Part shown: positions 1 to 8,015 of the stretch, piece by piece
Position numbering within the stretch: position 1 is the first letter of the stretch
How the letters are laid out: each line of letters starts with the position of its first letter
Position numbers and translations under genes: made by a program
From: CAYRIF01 sp964424205
GTDB lineage: Bacteria > Bacteroidota > Bacteroidia > Cytophagales > Cyclobacteriaceae
Direction: 5' to 3'
NCBI GenBank assembly: GCA_964424205.1
Contig: CAYRIF010000066.1
Span: 1 to 14,813, forward strand
Length of the DNA: 14,813 nt
The notes under the pieces: generated by a model
Database searches by the model: none
Told to the model about the DNA's origin: nothing
Seen by the model: only the letters and a program-made list of their open reading frames with translations

Positions 1-206
1 ATAGTAAGTGGGTTACAATTGTACTTTGTTAAAACGGTGAATAATGCGGGTTAATGAAATAGCGCAAAAATCCATGCACCTTAAAAATCCGTGATGGATT
101 GTTAACACTAGACCCTATAGACACAAACCGTGGGAAATAGGAGAAGAAAAGCAATGTTCTTAGAAAGGCAAATCAAAAATTCAAAATCGTAAACCGTAAC
201 CCAATA
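1..206. other. Non-coding stretch downstream of rodA
   Basis: No convincing reading frame was found on either strand; the open stretches are short and lack a recognisable protein. The only structure I see is a short hairpin at 86-100, listed separately. This is probably the 3' flank of the cell-shape gene train, but the neighbouring gene to the left lies outside the window. Confidence 0.5.
86..100 (-). terminator. Possible weak terminator after rodA
   Basis: On the minus strand AATCC-ATCAC-GGATT forms a 5-bp stem with a 5-nt loop, and the second arm runs directly into further T residues (GGATTTTT). It lies about 107 nt past the rodA stop, so it could end the mre-mrdA-rodA transcript. The stem is short and A+T-rich, and chance is a real alternative. 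Confidence 0.25.
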
Positions 207-1475
207 TCACCACTTTAATACCTGCATTCTATGCGCATCCAGTTTGATAAAAACAAAAAGAAAAATGGTAAATGCCCAAAGCGACGAGCCCCCGTAGCTA
301 AAAAAGGGCAGGGGAATACCAATCACAGGAAACAATCCGATGGCCATGCCAATATTAATGGTAAAGTGCACAAACAATATACTTGTCACAGAATAGCCAT
401 AAATCCTTGCAAACCTCGACTTTTGCCGCTCTGCCAGAAATATCAACCGCAAAAATAATGTGGTGAAAAGGGCAACAAGAATTGAACTTCCTATCCATCC
501 ATATTCTTCACCAATGGTACTAAAAATAAAATCTGTACTTTGCTCTGGCACGAAATTAAACTTTGTTTGTGTGCCTTTCAGAAATCCTTTACCCGTTAAT
601 CCACCAGAGCCAATGGCAATTTTAGATTGCGTCACATTCCACTCTACACCTAGCGGGTCCGATCCTGGATTAAACAAAACTTGAATTCGCTTTTGCTGAT
701 GGGGCTGAAGCACATTGCTAAAAACATATCCTACACTAAAAATAATCCCTATAATGATCACTGCCCCACCAATAATTTGCAGCACAAATTTGGGTTTCTT
801 TTCTTTTTTAAATAGTATAATCACAATGGCAATCAATGCAATGCCCACCACCAGATACCACTTCGCCACGAGCAGGGTTAATACGACAATCGTAATGGTG
901 ACAATGCCTGCTATGAGTATTAACGGTGACATCCCCTCCCTGTATAGCACCAATATAAATGACAAGAAGATAAGTACCGTTCCCGCATCTGGCTGCAACA
1001 TGATTAACAATGCAGGAACCGCAATAATAGCCGCCATAATCAACACATCCTTCAGGTGATTGAACCGGGGATTATAATCACTGAAGTATTTAGCCAATAC
1101 CAATGCGGTGGCAAATTTTGCCAGTTCAGAGGGTTGGAACTTGAAAATTCCAATGTCGTACCACGAACTTGCTCCTCCTATTTTACGAGTAAATAATACA
1201 CCAATCAATAACAAAATGAATACGCCATAAAAAATATACGCAATTGAGTTATAAATTTTGAAGTCGATAATCATGATGGAGACAATGGTCACTATGCTTA
1301 CTCCAATCCATAATAATTGCCTTCCAGAGTTGATGCTTAAAGAAAAAATGCTGATCGATTTTTCCACATCATAATCTGCGGCATAGATATTCAACCAGCC
1401 TACCAGCACCAACACCATATATAGCATCACGGTAAGCCAATCCATTTTGTCGATAAGTAAATCTCGCCTGTTCAA
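207..1475 (-). CDS. rodA: RodA, SEDS peptidoglycan glycosyltransferase of the elongasome
   Basis: RodA is a multi-pass inner-membrane SEDS glycosyltransferase that polymerises lipid II into glycan strands, working with the transpeptidase PBP2 encoded just upstream. The protein has about ten hydrophobic segments. It carries the family signatures FQPSELAKF (around residue 113), the large extracytoplasmic loop with WNVTQSKIAIGSGG and KGTQTKFNFVPEQSTDFIF (around 280-320), and a C-terminal PLPFFSYGGSS (388-398). The Asp in QSTDFIF (D315) matches the SEDS catalytic Asp. I chose a TTG start at 1475 because it overlaps the PBP2 stop by 4 nt (TTGA) and gives the short LNRRDLL leader before the first helix, for 422 residues. 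ATG 1445 (MDWLTV) is a good alternative. ATG 1514 would overlap mrdA by 43 nt and is less likely. It is the last gene of the cluster. Confidence 0.95.
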   Translation of the reverse strand: MNRRDLLIDKMDWLTVMLYMVLVLVGWLNIYAADYDVEKSISIFSLSINSGRQLLWIGVSIVTIVSIMIIDFKIYNSIAYIFYGVFILLLIGVLFTRKIGGASSWYDIGIFKFQPSELAKFATALVLAKYFSDYNPRFNHLKDVLIMAAIIAVPALLIMLQPDAGTVLIFLSFILVLYREGMSPLILIAGIVTITIVVLTLLVAKWYLVVGIALIAIVIILFKKEKKPKFVLQIIGGAVIIIGIIFSVGYVFSNVLQPHQQKRIQVLFNPGSDPLGVEWNVTQSKIAIGSGGLTGKGFLKGTQTKFNFVPEQSTDFIFSTIGEEYGWIGSSILVALFTTLFLRLIFLAERQKSRFARIYGYSVTSILFVHFTINIGMAIGLFPVIGIPLPFFSYGGSSLWAFTIFLFVFIKLDAHRMQVLKW

Positions 1476-3283
1476 TATACAAAGTGTCCTTTTAGTACAT
1501 ACTCCTCTAACCATGGTCTGGTTATCTCATGGTTTTCTCTCAAATAATACTCAATCATCAAACTCGCAATCGACGCTGCTGCCCTTCCTCCCCATTTCGC
1601 ATTTTCCACATAGACCGAAATCGCAATTTTAGGATTTTCCTTTGGAGCAAACGCCATAAATACTGAATGATCTTCACCGTGCGGGTTTTCAGCAGTTCCT
1701 GTTTTACCACAAATTTCTATGTCAGGGATGATAGCCCTACTTGCCGTACCTGCCAGTGCCGCTTGCATACCATCAATGACAATGTCATAATATTCGGCAT
1801 TTATTCCTACCTCATGTTTAACCTCATATTGTGGCAATGGCTTTCCTTCTTTTCCTATTCCCTTAACGATATGTGGTATATAATAATACCCTCGGTTGGC
1901 AATAATGGCACTCAAGTTTGCCATTTGCAGAGGTGTCAATAAAAGTTCCCCTTGTCCAATGCTTAAAGAGGCAATAGTAGAAAACTTCCACTGGTATTTT
2001 CCATAATAATGATCATAGTAAGATGCGCCAGGTATCAACCCTCTTTTCTCACCTGGAATATCTATTCCTATCCTTCGTCCTAGACCAAATCTTGTCATAT
2101 AAGATTTCCAGTTCTCCAATCCAATATTCGAATCAATAAATGTATTAGGGTCTTTTTTTTGATTAATTATTCTACGAAATAGTTTAAAAAAAAAGTTATT
2201 AGAAGAGTACTGAATGCCTCGCTTTATATCATATGATCCAGGTGGCGCATGATCCCCAATTAACCCTCCTGGACAATAAATTTTCTCGGCAGGCCCAATG
2301 ACCCCTTCTTGCAAGGCTATCAGTGATTGAATTGTCTTGAAAATAGAGCCCGGCGGATAGGTTGCCATCACTGGGCGGTTAAAAAGCGGTTTTAATGTGT
2401 CCTTTGCAAGTTCTCGATAGTTGTCACTCAAATCCCTGCCGGTCAGCCTATTAGGATCATAAAAAGGACCAGAAACGATGGACAAAATTTCACCAGAGGA
2501 CGGTTCGATTGCAACAATACTCCCCAGTTTTCCTGCCATCAGTTTTTCAGCATACTGCTGAAGAGACAGGTCTATTGAAGAGGTTAGGTTTTCCCCAGGC
2601 ACTGACAACGTATCGTATTCACTATTTTTAAAAGACCCTTTTATCACTCCCTTCACGTTGACCATTTTATACTGTACGCCCCGCTTTCCTCTCAATTGCT
2701 TTTCATACTGCTTCTCTAGCCCATTTATTCCGATGTAATCTCCTTGTTTATAATAATCAGCGGTGTCTCTTTTTAGCCCCCTTTTGTCAATCTCCCTCAT
2801 ATATCCCAGGGCATTACTAAGACTTCTAGAAGGATAATTACGGACGGTTCGTGCCAATATATGAAACCCCGAAAACTCGGAAAGTCTATCCTGTATTCTT
2901 GCAAACTCCTCATTAGAAATTTGTTTTACAAAAACAGAAGGTAAAATGGAAGTCCTTTTTTTAATTGCTATTTTTATCTTCTCCGTGAAGACAGCCTTTG
3001 TCATATTAAGTAGCTTGCAAAGTGCCAAGGTATCTATCTGCTTTACCTCTTTTGGTATTACCATGATATCATACACTGGGTTGTTTTGCAAAATAAGCTG
3101 CCCATTTCTATCCTTGATTATTCCACGGTAAGGATATTCTACGATGCCCCGCATCACGTTATTGTCAGCAGCAGATTTATAGGTTTTGTCTACTACTTGT
3201 ATAAAAAAAAGTTTAACAATAAATACAATGCCAATAAAAACAAATACTGCTTGGATGATATATTTGGCATTGTCGTTTTTCAT
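1472..3283 (-). CDS. mrdA: Penicillin-binding protein 2, elongasome D,D-transpeptidase
   Basis: This class B PBP crosslinks the glycan strands made by RodA during cell elongation. It has a short cytoplasmic tail, one membrane anchor (about residues 8-31), a pedestal/dimer domain (about 45-220) and a C-terminal transpeptidase domain. The penicillin-binding motifs are complete: SIFK with nucleophile S313 and K316, SSN at 360-362, and KTG at 527-529 within CGKTGTAENP. The length of 603 residues is normal for PBP2. A Cys-Asp-His cluster (C337, D344, H345) lies just before the SSN motif; E. coli PBP2 binds zinc in this area, but equivalence here is unproven. The start overlaps the mreD stop (ATGA), with an AGAGGG stretch upstream as ribosome site. 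The symbol mrdA rather than a division PBP gene fits the mreD and rodA neighbours. Confidence 0.95.
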   Translation of the reverse strand: MKNDNAKYIIQAVFVFIGIVFIVKLFFIQVVDKTYKSAADNNVMRGIVEYPYRGIIKDRNGQLILQNNPVYDIMVIPKEVKQIDTLALCKLLNMTKAVFTEKIKIAIKKRTSILPSVFVKQISNEEFARIQDRLSEFSGFHILARTVRNYPSRSLSNALGYMREIDKRGLKRDTADYYKQGDYIGINGLEKQYEKQLRGKRGVQYKMVNVKGVIKGSFKNSEYDTLSVPGENLTSSIDLSLQQYAEKLMAGKLGSIVAIEPSSGEILSIVSGPFYDPNRLTGRDLSDNYRELAKDTLKPLFNRPVMATYPPGSIFKTIQSLIALQEGVIGPAEKIYCPGGLIGDHAPPGSYDIKRGIQYSSNNFFFKLFRRIINQKKDPNTFIDSNIGLENWKSYMTRFGLGRRIGIDIPGEKRGLIPGASYYDHYYGKYQWKFSTIASLSIGQGELLLTPLQMANLSAIIANRGYYYIPHIVKGIGKEGKPLPQYEVKHEVGINAEYYDIVIDGMQAALAGTASRAIIPDIEICGKTGTAENPHGEDHSVFMAFAPKENPKIAISVYVENAKWGGRAAASIASLMIEYYLRENHEITRPWLEEYVLKGHFVY

Positions 3284-3801
3284 TTTACCCTCTTTTTAGA
3301 ATAAAACAAATATTGTGTAATAATGATAACAACAAAAGTTAGTATAGCACTAAAAAATGCTTTAAAAAAAGTAAACCAAAACATACCGAAACCAGCTGCC
3401 TCAATATAAAATAACGCCAAATGATGCAATAAAATCATTGTAAAAGCATAAACACTAAACCACTCTACGCCTCTCTGTCTCAGTGTCAAGGGATCCGCTG
3501 AATCCATCCCAATTCTCGAAGAGGTCATTCTTATATAATATTGTCGTACAAACATAATCAGGACACTCGCCGAAGCATGTATCCCCAATGAATCATAAAA
3601 AATATCAACACTTAAGCCTGTGAAAAATCCAATGAGCATCAGCACAGTAATTGGCACTTCAACAGGCAAAAGCAATAAAAAAGCAACATAAATAAAGCAA
3701 AAAGCAGTATCATAAAGCACCCAATTTTTCATAAACAATACCTGCGCTATCAAGTATATGATAAATGAAAAAAGGTGTATAATTAATTTTCTATTGCCCA
3801 T
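3280..3801 (-). CDS. mreD: MreD, rod-shape-determining membrane protein
   Basis: MreD is a small polytopic inner-membrane protein that binds MreC and helps regulate the elongasome. The 173 residues are mostly hydrophobic, with about five membrane segments (roughly 8-24, 30-47, 50-66, 114-133 and 140-166). A charged middle region contains RMTSSRIGMDSADPLTLRQRG. The segment GFFTGLSVDIFYDSLGIHA (58-76) resembles the conserved G-x-x-x-D-x-x-x-x-x-x-G-x-x-A pattern of MreD proteins. Sequence conservation in this family is low, so the call rests on both the pattern and its place between mreC and mrdA. It begins one base after the mreC stop and ends in a 4-nt ATGA overlap with mrdA, which indicates translational coupling. 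Confidence 0.88.
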   Translation of the reverse strand: MGNRKLIIHLFSFIIYLIAQVLFMKNWVLYDTAFCFIYVAFLLLLPVEVPITVLMLIGFFTGLSVDIFYDSLGIHASASVLIMFVRQYYIRMTSSRIGMDSADPLTLRQRGVEWFSVYAFTMILLHHLALFYIEAAGFGMFWFTFFKAFFSAILTFVVIIITQYLFYSKKRVK

Positions 3802-3802
3802 T

Positions 3803-4633
3803 TTATTGAATAATGCTTTGCTCTAAAGAGTCCTTTTCTATTTTTAAGCTATTTTTGATAACATAGACATAAGAGAGCTTATTGAAATCTGTTGCTAGCT
3901 TGAGTTTAATATTATAAAAAGCAGCATTCTCAGGCAACGCTACTTCCGCCACAATCCCAACCATCGTGCCATTATCAAAAACCGCATTATACCCTGAGGT
4001 AATCACCGTGTCTCCTTTTTTTACATTTACATGCCTTGGTAAGTATTGCAAAGTCCCCATCGTAGGTAATTCTCCATCCCAGCTCGTGGAGCACAAATCG
4101 CCAGTTCTTTTCAAAAGAGAAGAAACCATTGTTTTACTATGCAGTAAAGAAGTGATTGTAGAAAAGTGCTTGGAGCTTGCTTTCACAACACCTACTACAC
4201 CATTGCTACTTATTACTCCCATGCCATTTTCAATACCATCAGCTGTTCCTCTATTTATAGTAAGGTAATTATTTGCCCAATGCACTGACTTGTTAATTAC
4301 TTTTCCATCTATAAAATTGTATTGCTTCTCGATGACAGTATCAAGCGTTTTGCTCATCCTCTCTGCCATGGTGTCTTGTTTTTTAAAAGCCAATGTTTCT
4401 TTGAGCCTTGCGTTTTCCATCACCAGTGATTTATTCTGGTCTTCTAATGCAAAATAGTTATTAACATTGTCAGACGTTGCCAAAACGAAACCCACCAACT
4501 GATTTGAGGTCGTGAAAAATGCAGCACTCTGGTATTGATTGTTGCGAACTATAAGCCAAAAGCATACCATTTGCAGCGCTACAAAAAAAATAAACGCCCT
4601 AAATCTTAGCAAAAACTGGTATAAATTACCCAT
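3803..4633 (-). CDS. mreC: MreC, periplasmic elongasome scaffold protein
   Basis: MreC is a bitopic inner-membrane protein whose periplasmic part assembles into filaments and activates PBP2. It has a short cytoplasmic tail and one membrane helix (about 11-30). A predicted coiled coil follows (about 58-100; EDQNKSLVMENARLKE is heptad-like). The C-terminal beta-rich MreC domain contains NRGTADGIENGMGVIS (127-142) and VVGVVKASSKHFSTITSLL (146-164). At 276 residues the length is typical. The protein ends in a short polar tail after the last strand. The start ATG is preceded by an A-rich stretch rather than a strong Shine-Dalgarno site, as is usual in Bacteroidota. The gene follows mreB after an 84-nt spacer that holds a hairpin. 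Confidence 0.93.
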   Translation of the reverse strand: MGNLYQFLLRFRAFIFFVALQMVCFWLIVRNNQYQSAAFFTTSNQLVGFVLATSDNVNNYFALEDQNKSLVMENARLKETLAFKKQDTMAERMSKTLDTVIEKQYNFIDGKVINKSVHWANNYLTINRGTADGIENGMGVISSNGVVGVVKASSKHFSTITSLLHSKTMVSSLLKRTGDLCSTSWDGELPTMGTLQYLPRHVNVKKGDTVITSGYNAVFDNGTMVGIVAEVALPENAAFYNIKLKLATDFNKLSYVYVIKNSLKIEKDSLEQSIIQ

Positions 4634-4662
4634 TTTTTAATACCTATCTCTTGTTTTTATGT

Positions 4663-4691
4663 GGTAGGAATTATTATCATGAATTCCTGCC
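4663..4691 (-). other. Hairpin in the mreB-mreC spacer
   Basis: The arms GGCAGGAATT and AATTCCTACC (minus strand) pair at nine of ten positions around a 9-nt loop, with a single C/A mismatch. On the minus strand the stem is followed by ACATAAAAAC, not a T run, so it does not look like a normal intrinsic terminator. It could be an mRNA stability or processing element that sets the level of mreB above mreC and mreD. An inverted-repeat protein site is another possibility. Confidence 0.5.
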
Positions 4692-4717
4692 TTTTGTAAC
4701 ATCATCCGCTATATGTG

Positions 4718-5746
4718 CTATTGCATTAAAATTGCTTTGAATTGCTTGATATTTTTTAGTGCTATTCCTGTTCCTCTTACCACTGCTCTTAACGGATCTT
4801 CTGCCACATGAATAGGCAGTTTTGTTTTTAAAGCCAATCGTTTGTCAAGCCCCCTCAATAATGCACCGCCTCCAGTCAGGTGAATCCCATTGTCGTAAAT
4901 ATCTGCCGATAACTCAGGCGGAGAAATTTCCAACGCTTTTAGTACCGATTCTTCAATTTTTGAAACAGATTTATCAATGGCAAAAGCTATTTCTGAATAG
5001 TCGATTTTAACTACTTTTGGAATCCCCGTCATCAAATCTCTGCCTCTGATTTCCAAAGGTTCGGGACCATCGTCTAATTCTGTCATGGCAGAACCTACTT
5101 CTATTTTTACTTTTTCAGCAGTACGCTCTCCAACCAACAGGTTGTGCTGCCTTCTCATATAATCTAATATGTCTTTATTGAAAGAATCCCCAGCCACGCG
5201 TATCGACTGGTCACAAACAATACCTGACAAAGCAATTACAGCAATCTCCGTTGTACCACCACCAATGTCCACCACCATTGATCCTATTGGTTTTTGAATG
5301 TCAATGCCGATTCCTATTGCTGCGGCTACAGGTTCTTGAATCATATATACTTCTTTGGCACCAGCATGCTCCGCTGAATCCCGCACTGCTCTTTTCTCCA
5401 CTTCGGTAATGCCTGATGGAATACAAATCACCATTCGATGTGATGCTGGTAAAAACCTTCTTTTACCCTTATCAATCATTTTGATCATCCCACGAATCAT
5501 TTGCTCTGCAGCATAAAAATCTGCTATCACGCCGTCTTTTAGTGGTCTGATTGTTTTGATATGCTGGTGTGTCTTTTCATGCATCTGCATCGCCTCTGTT
5601 CCAATTGCCAACACTTCACTAGTGGTCCTATCCACCGCAATGATTGATGGTTCGTCAACCACAATTTTATCCTGACTAATGATTAAGGTATTTGCCGTAC
5701 CTAAATCAATTGCTATTTCTGTTGTAAAAAAATCAAATAATCCCAT
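4718..5746 (-). CDS. mreB: MreB, actin-like cell-shape filament protein
   Basis: MreB is a cytoplasmic actin homologue that polymerises with ATP on the inner face of the membrane and guides lateral wall synthesis. The actin-fold motifs are all visible: phosphate-1 DLGTANTL (14-21), EPVAAAIG with the catalytic-type Glu (E138), phosphate-2 DIGGGTTEIAV (160-170) and the adenosine loop TGGGALLRG (291-299). The N-terminal MGLFDFFTTEIAID is the usual membrane-proximal start. A length of 342 residues is standard. It starts 29 nt after the purH stop with no promoter that I recognise in between, so it is probably co-transcribed with purH. It is the first gene of the shape cluster. Confidence 0.97.
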   Translation of the reverse strand: MGLFDFFTTEIAIDLGTANTLIISQDKIVVDEPSIIAVDRTTSEVLAIGTEAMQMHEKTHQHIKTIRPLKDGVIADFYAAEQMIRGMIKMIDKGKRRFLPASHRMVICIPSGITEVEKRAVRDSAEHAGAKEVYMIQEPVAAAIGIGIDIQKPIGSMVVDIGGGTTEIAVIALSGIVCDQSIRVAGDSFNKDILDYMRRQHNLLVGERTAEKVKIEVGSAMTELDDGPEPLEIRGRDLMTGIPKVVKIDYSEIAFAIDKSVSKIEESVLKALEISPPELSADIYDNGIHLTGGGALLRGLDKRLALKTKLPIHVAEDPLRAVVRGTGIALKNIKQFKAILMQ

Positions 5747-5775
5747 ATATCTTTATAATACTCTTGTATCAATTT

Positions 5776-7305
5776 TTAATGTTTAAAATGTCGAACACCT
5801 GTGAATACCATTGCCATATCATGGTTATCACAATAGTCAATGGATAGCTGATCTTTAATCGACCCGCCAGGTTGAACAACCGCTGCAATTCCTTCACCTC
5901 GTGCAATCTCTACGCAATCTGGAAAAGGAAAAAAAGCATCTGATGCCATCACTGACCCATTCAGATCAAAACCAAATTCTTTGGCTTTATCAATTGCTTG
6001 TCGCAAAGCATCCACTCGCGAGGTCTGCCCAACACCACTTGCCAATAGCTGCCCCTCATTGGCTAAAACTATTGTATTCGACTTGGTATGCTTGCAGATT
6101 TTACTTGCAAAAACCAAAGCACGCTCCATTTTGGGAGTTGTTTTTCTTTTTGTAACTGTTTTAAAATCCGCTGCTGTATCTGTCTTCAAATCTCTATCTT
6201 GTTCAATCACCCCATTCAGCAAAGTCTTAAATTGACTTGTTGCCTCGATTCCTTTTTTCTGAACCAACACAATTCTATTCTTCTTTCCTTTTAATATTTC
6301 CAAAGCATCGGCATCATATGCTGGAGCAATCAACACTTCTAAAAATAGTTTGTGCAATTCTTCTGCTGCCTCTTTGTCCACTTTATGATTGGTAATCAAC
6401 ACGCCTCCAAAAGCCGAAACATTGTCTGCTTCCAGTGCCTTCAAATATGCCTCTTTGACTGTGCTTCCAGTTGCCACACCACATGCGTTGGTGTGTTTCA
6501 TGACTGCAAATGCCAAATCGTTATCAAATTCAGCAATCAATGAAACTGCTGCATCAATATCAACCAAATTATTATACGAAAGTGCTTTGCCGTTAAGTTG
6601 CTCAAACATCTCGTCTAGCTTCCCGTAGAACGTTCCCGCTTGATGAGGATTTTCTCCATATCTCAAAGCCTCACTTGTCTGCTCGCTATATTTCAATGAA
6701 TTAATTGATTTTTCGCTATTGAAATAGTTAAAAATCATTGTATCATAATGTGACGAAACATCAAATGCTTGTGCCGCGAATGACTTTCTGTCTTCAATGT
6801 CACTTCCACAATTCTTTTCTTCCAGAATTTTCACCAAAGAATCATATTGCCCTCTTGATGAAATGGTCAAAACATCTTTGAAATTTTTTGCTGCTGCTCT
6901 AATCAGGGAAATTCCCCCGATATCAATTTTCTCAATAATGTCCGCTTCCGATGCACCAGATTTTACCGTTTCTTCAAAAGGATACAAATCCACAATCACC
7001 AAATCAATACTTGGAATTTTATATTGAGCCACATCCCGTTCATCACTGTCTAAACCCCTTCTTGAAAGTATTCCACCAAATACCGTTGGATGCAGTGTTT
7101 TTACCCTGCCGCCCAGTATTGAAGGATAACCAGTTAGATCCTCCACAGGAATCACATTTACCCCTTGCGCTTCAATAAATTTCTGAGTGCCTCCAGTCGA
7201 ATAAATACTTACTCCCGCTTGACTCAATATTTTTACAATTGGTGCAAGGTTATCTTTGTGATAAACCGAAATAAGTGCAGACCTAATCTTTGTGCTTGAA
7301 GACAT
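5776..7305 (-). CDS. purH: PurH, bifunctional AICAR formyltransferase / IMP cyclohydrolase
   Basis: PurH catalyses the last two steps of de novo IMP synthesis: formylation of AICAR with 10-formyl-tetrahydrofolate, then ring closure. The N-terminal methylglyoxal-synthase-like cyclohydrolase domain shows STGGT (36-40) and GGRVKTLHP (65-73). The transformylase domain shows RYGENPHQ (215-222), SYNNLVDIDAA, KHTNACG with the catalytic K270-H271 pair, SDAFFPFPD and VQPGGSIKDQ near the C-terminus. I chose ATG 7305, giving 509 residues, because it places SSSTKIRSALISVY directly before the first conserved strand. An in-frame TTG at 7329 would add eight unsupported residues. The linkage to mreB is common in Bacteroidota, although the functions are unrelated. 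Confidence 0.97.
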   Translation of the reverse strand: MSSSTKIRSALISVYHKDNLAPIVKILSQAGVSIYSTGGTQKFIEAQGVNVIPVEDLTGYPSILGGRVKTLHPTVFGGILSRRGLDSDERDVAQYKIPSIDLVIVDLYPFEETVKSGASEADIIEKIDIGGISLIRAAAKNFKDVLTISSRGQYDSLVKILEEKNCGSDIEDRKSFAAQAFDVSSHYDTMIFNYFNSEKSINSLKYSEQTSEALRYGENPHQAGTFYGKLDEMFEQLNGKALSYNNLVDIDAAVSLIAEFDNDLAFAVMKHTNACGVATGSTVKEAYLKALEADNVSAFGGVLITNHKVDKEAAEELHKLFLEVLIAPAYDADALEILKGKKNRIVLVQKKGIEATSQFKTLLNGVIEQDRDLKTDTAADFKTVTKRKTTPKMERALVFASKICKHTKSNTIVLANEGQLLASGVGQTSRVDALRQAIDKAKEFGFDLNGSVMASDAFFPFPDCVEIARGEGIAAVVQPGGSIKDQLSIDYCDNHDMAMVFTGVRHFKH

Positions 7306-7326
7306 TTTTAGTGAGTAGTTAGAGTG

Positions 7327-7334
7327 CAAAACTA
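7327..7334 (-). promoter_or_regulatory. Candidate -7 promoter element before purH
   Basis: The minus strand reads TAGTTTTG, an exact match to the Bacteroidota -7 consensus TAnnTTTG, 21 nt upstream of the purH ATG. No TTG was found at the expected -33 distance; the nearest TTGACA (7367-7372) is too far away. A T-rich run precedes the element. This could be an internal promoter for purH and the mre genes. A chance match in A+T-rich DNA is possible. Confidence 0.4.
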
Positions 7335-7401
7335 AAAAAAAATAGCTTCTTTTTTAGCATTTATTTGTCAATACATTACAAGGTGTAAGTTATAACGTTA
7401 A

Positions 7402-7983
7402 TTAAAGATTATGAAGTAATACTTCAACTACTTTGGGGTAAAATTCATGCTCCAGTTTTAATACTCGTTTGGCGAGTAATTCAGGGGTGTCATTTTGCAA
7501 CACTTCACATTTCTCCTGCGAAAGTATTTTGCCTTCATCGTAATTCTCATTGACTACATGAATCGTAATACCACTCTCCTTTTCATTGGCTGCAATTACT
7601 GCCCTATGAACATTGATGCCATACATGCCCTTTCCGCCATATTTAGGTAGCAATGCTGGGTGTATATTGATGATTTTTTCGGGAAATATCTTGATCAAAT
7701 TATCCGGTATTTTCCATAGAAACCCTGCCAAGACAATGATATCAATGTTGTATTCCTTTAGCGTTTCGATCGTGGCATCTGTGGTATAAAATTCTTCTCG
7801 ATTAAAAATTTTAACCGGGAGATTATAATTTTGTGCCCGTTCAATAACGAAGGCATCTTTTTTGTTGGTCAAAACAAGGCTGACATTCGCCCAGTTATTT
7901 TCTTTATAATACTTAAAAAATTGCTCGGCGTTACTTCCTCCTCCCGAAGCAAAAATCGCTATTCTATATTTTTTATTTTTCAA
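7402..7983 (-). CDS. purN: PurN, phosphoribosylglycinamide formyltransferase
   Basis: PurN transfers a formyl group from 10-formyl-tetrahydrofolate to glycinamide ribonucleotide, the third step of purine synthesis. The phosphate-binding loop ASGGGSNAE lies at 12-20. The catalytic region NIHPALLPKYGGKGMYG contains N106 and H108, and the active-site Asp is D149 in NENYDEGKI. At 193 residues it is normal for a folate-dependent PurN. The start is TTG at 7983: it gives KNKKYRIAIFASG, the usual short lead to the first strand, and there is no in-frame ATG nearby upstream. The gene is 32 nt from the UbiA-family gene and 96 nt from purH, so two formyl-folate-dependent purine enzymes sit side by side. 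Confidence 0.95.
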   Translation of the reverse strand: MKNKKYRIAIFASGGGSNAEQFFKYYKENNWANVSLVLTNKKDAFVIERAQNYNLPVKIFNREEFYTTDATIETLKEYNIDIIVLAGFLWKIPDNLIKIFPEKIINIHPALLPKYGGKGMYGINVHRAVIAANEKESGITIHVVNENYDEGKILSQEKCEVLQNDTPELLAKRVLKLEHEFYPKVVEVLLHNL

Positions 7984-8015
7984 CGCTTGGTGATTGTTTG
8001 ATGGGCAAAGATAAA

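Noticed and set aside
715..1059. A 114-residue plus-strand frame.
   Set aside because: It is a shadow of rodA; its residues show no family pattern and the opposite strand carries an unmistakable SEDS protein.
7306..7329. TTG start adding eight residues to PurH.
   Set aside because: An ATG exists at 7305, closer to the conserved start, and the candidate -7 element at 7327-7334 would overlap the longer version.
7336..7360. Possible terminator after purN (AAT-GCT...AGC-T-ATT followed by a T run on the minus strand).
   Set aside because: The stem is six A+T-rich pairs with a bulge, and the T run may simply be promoter-region DNA; too weak to list.
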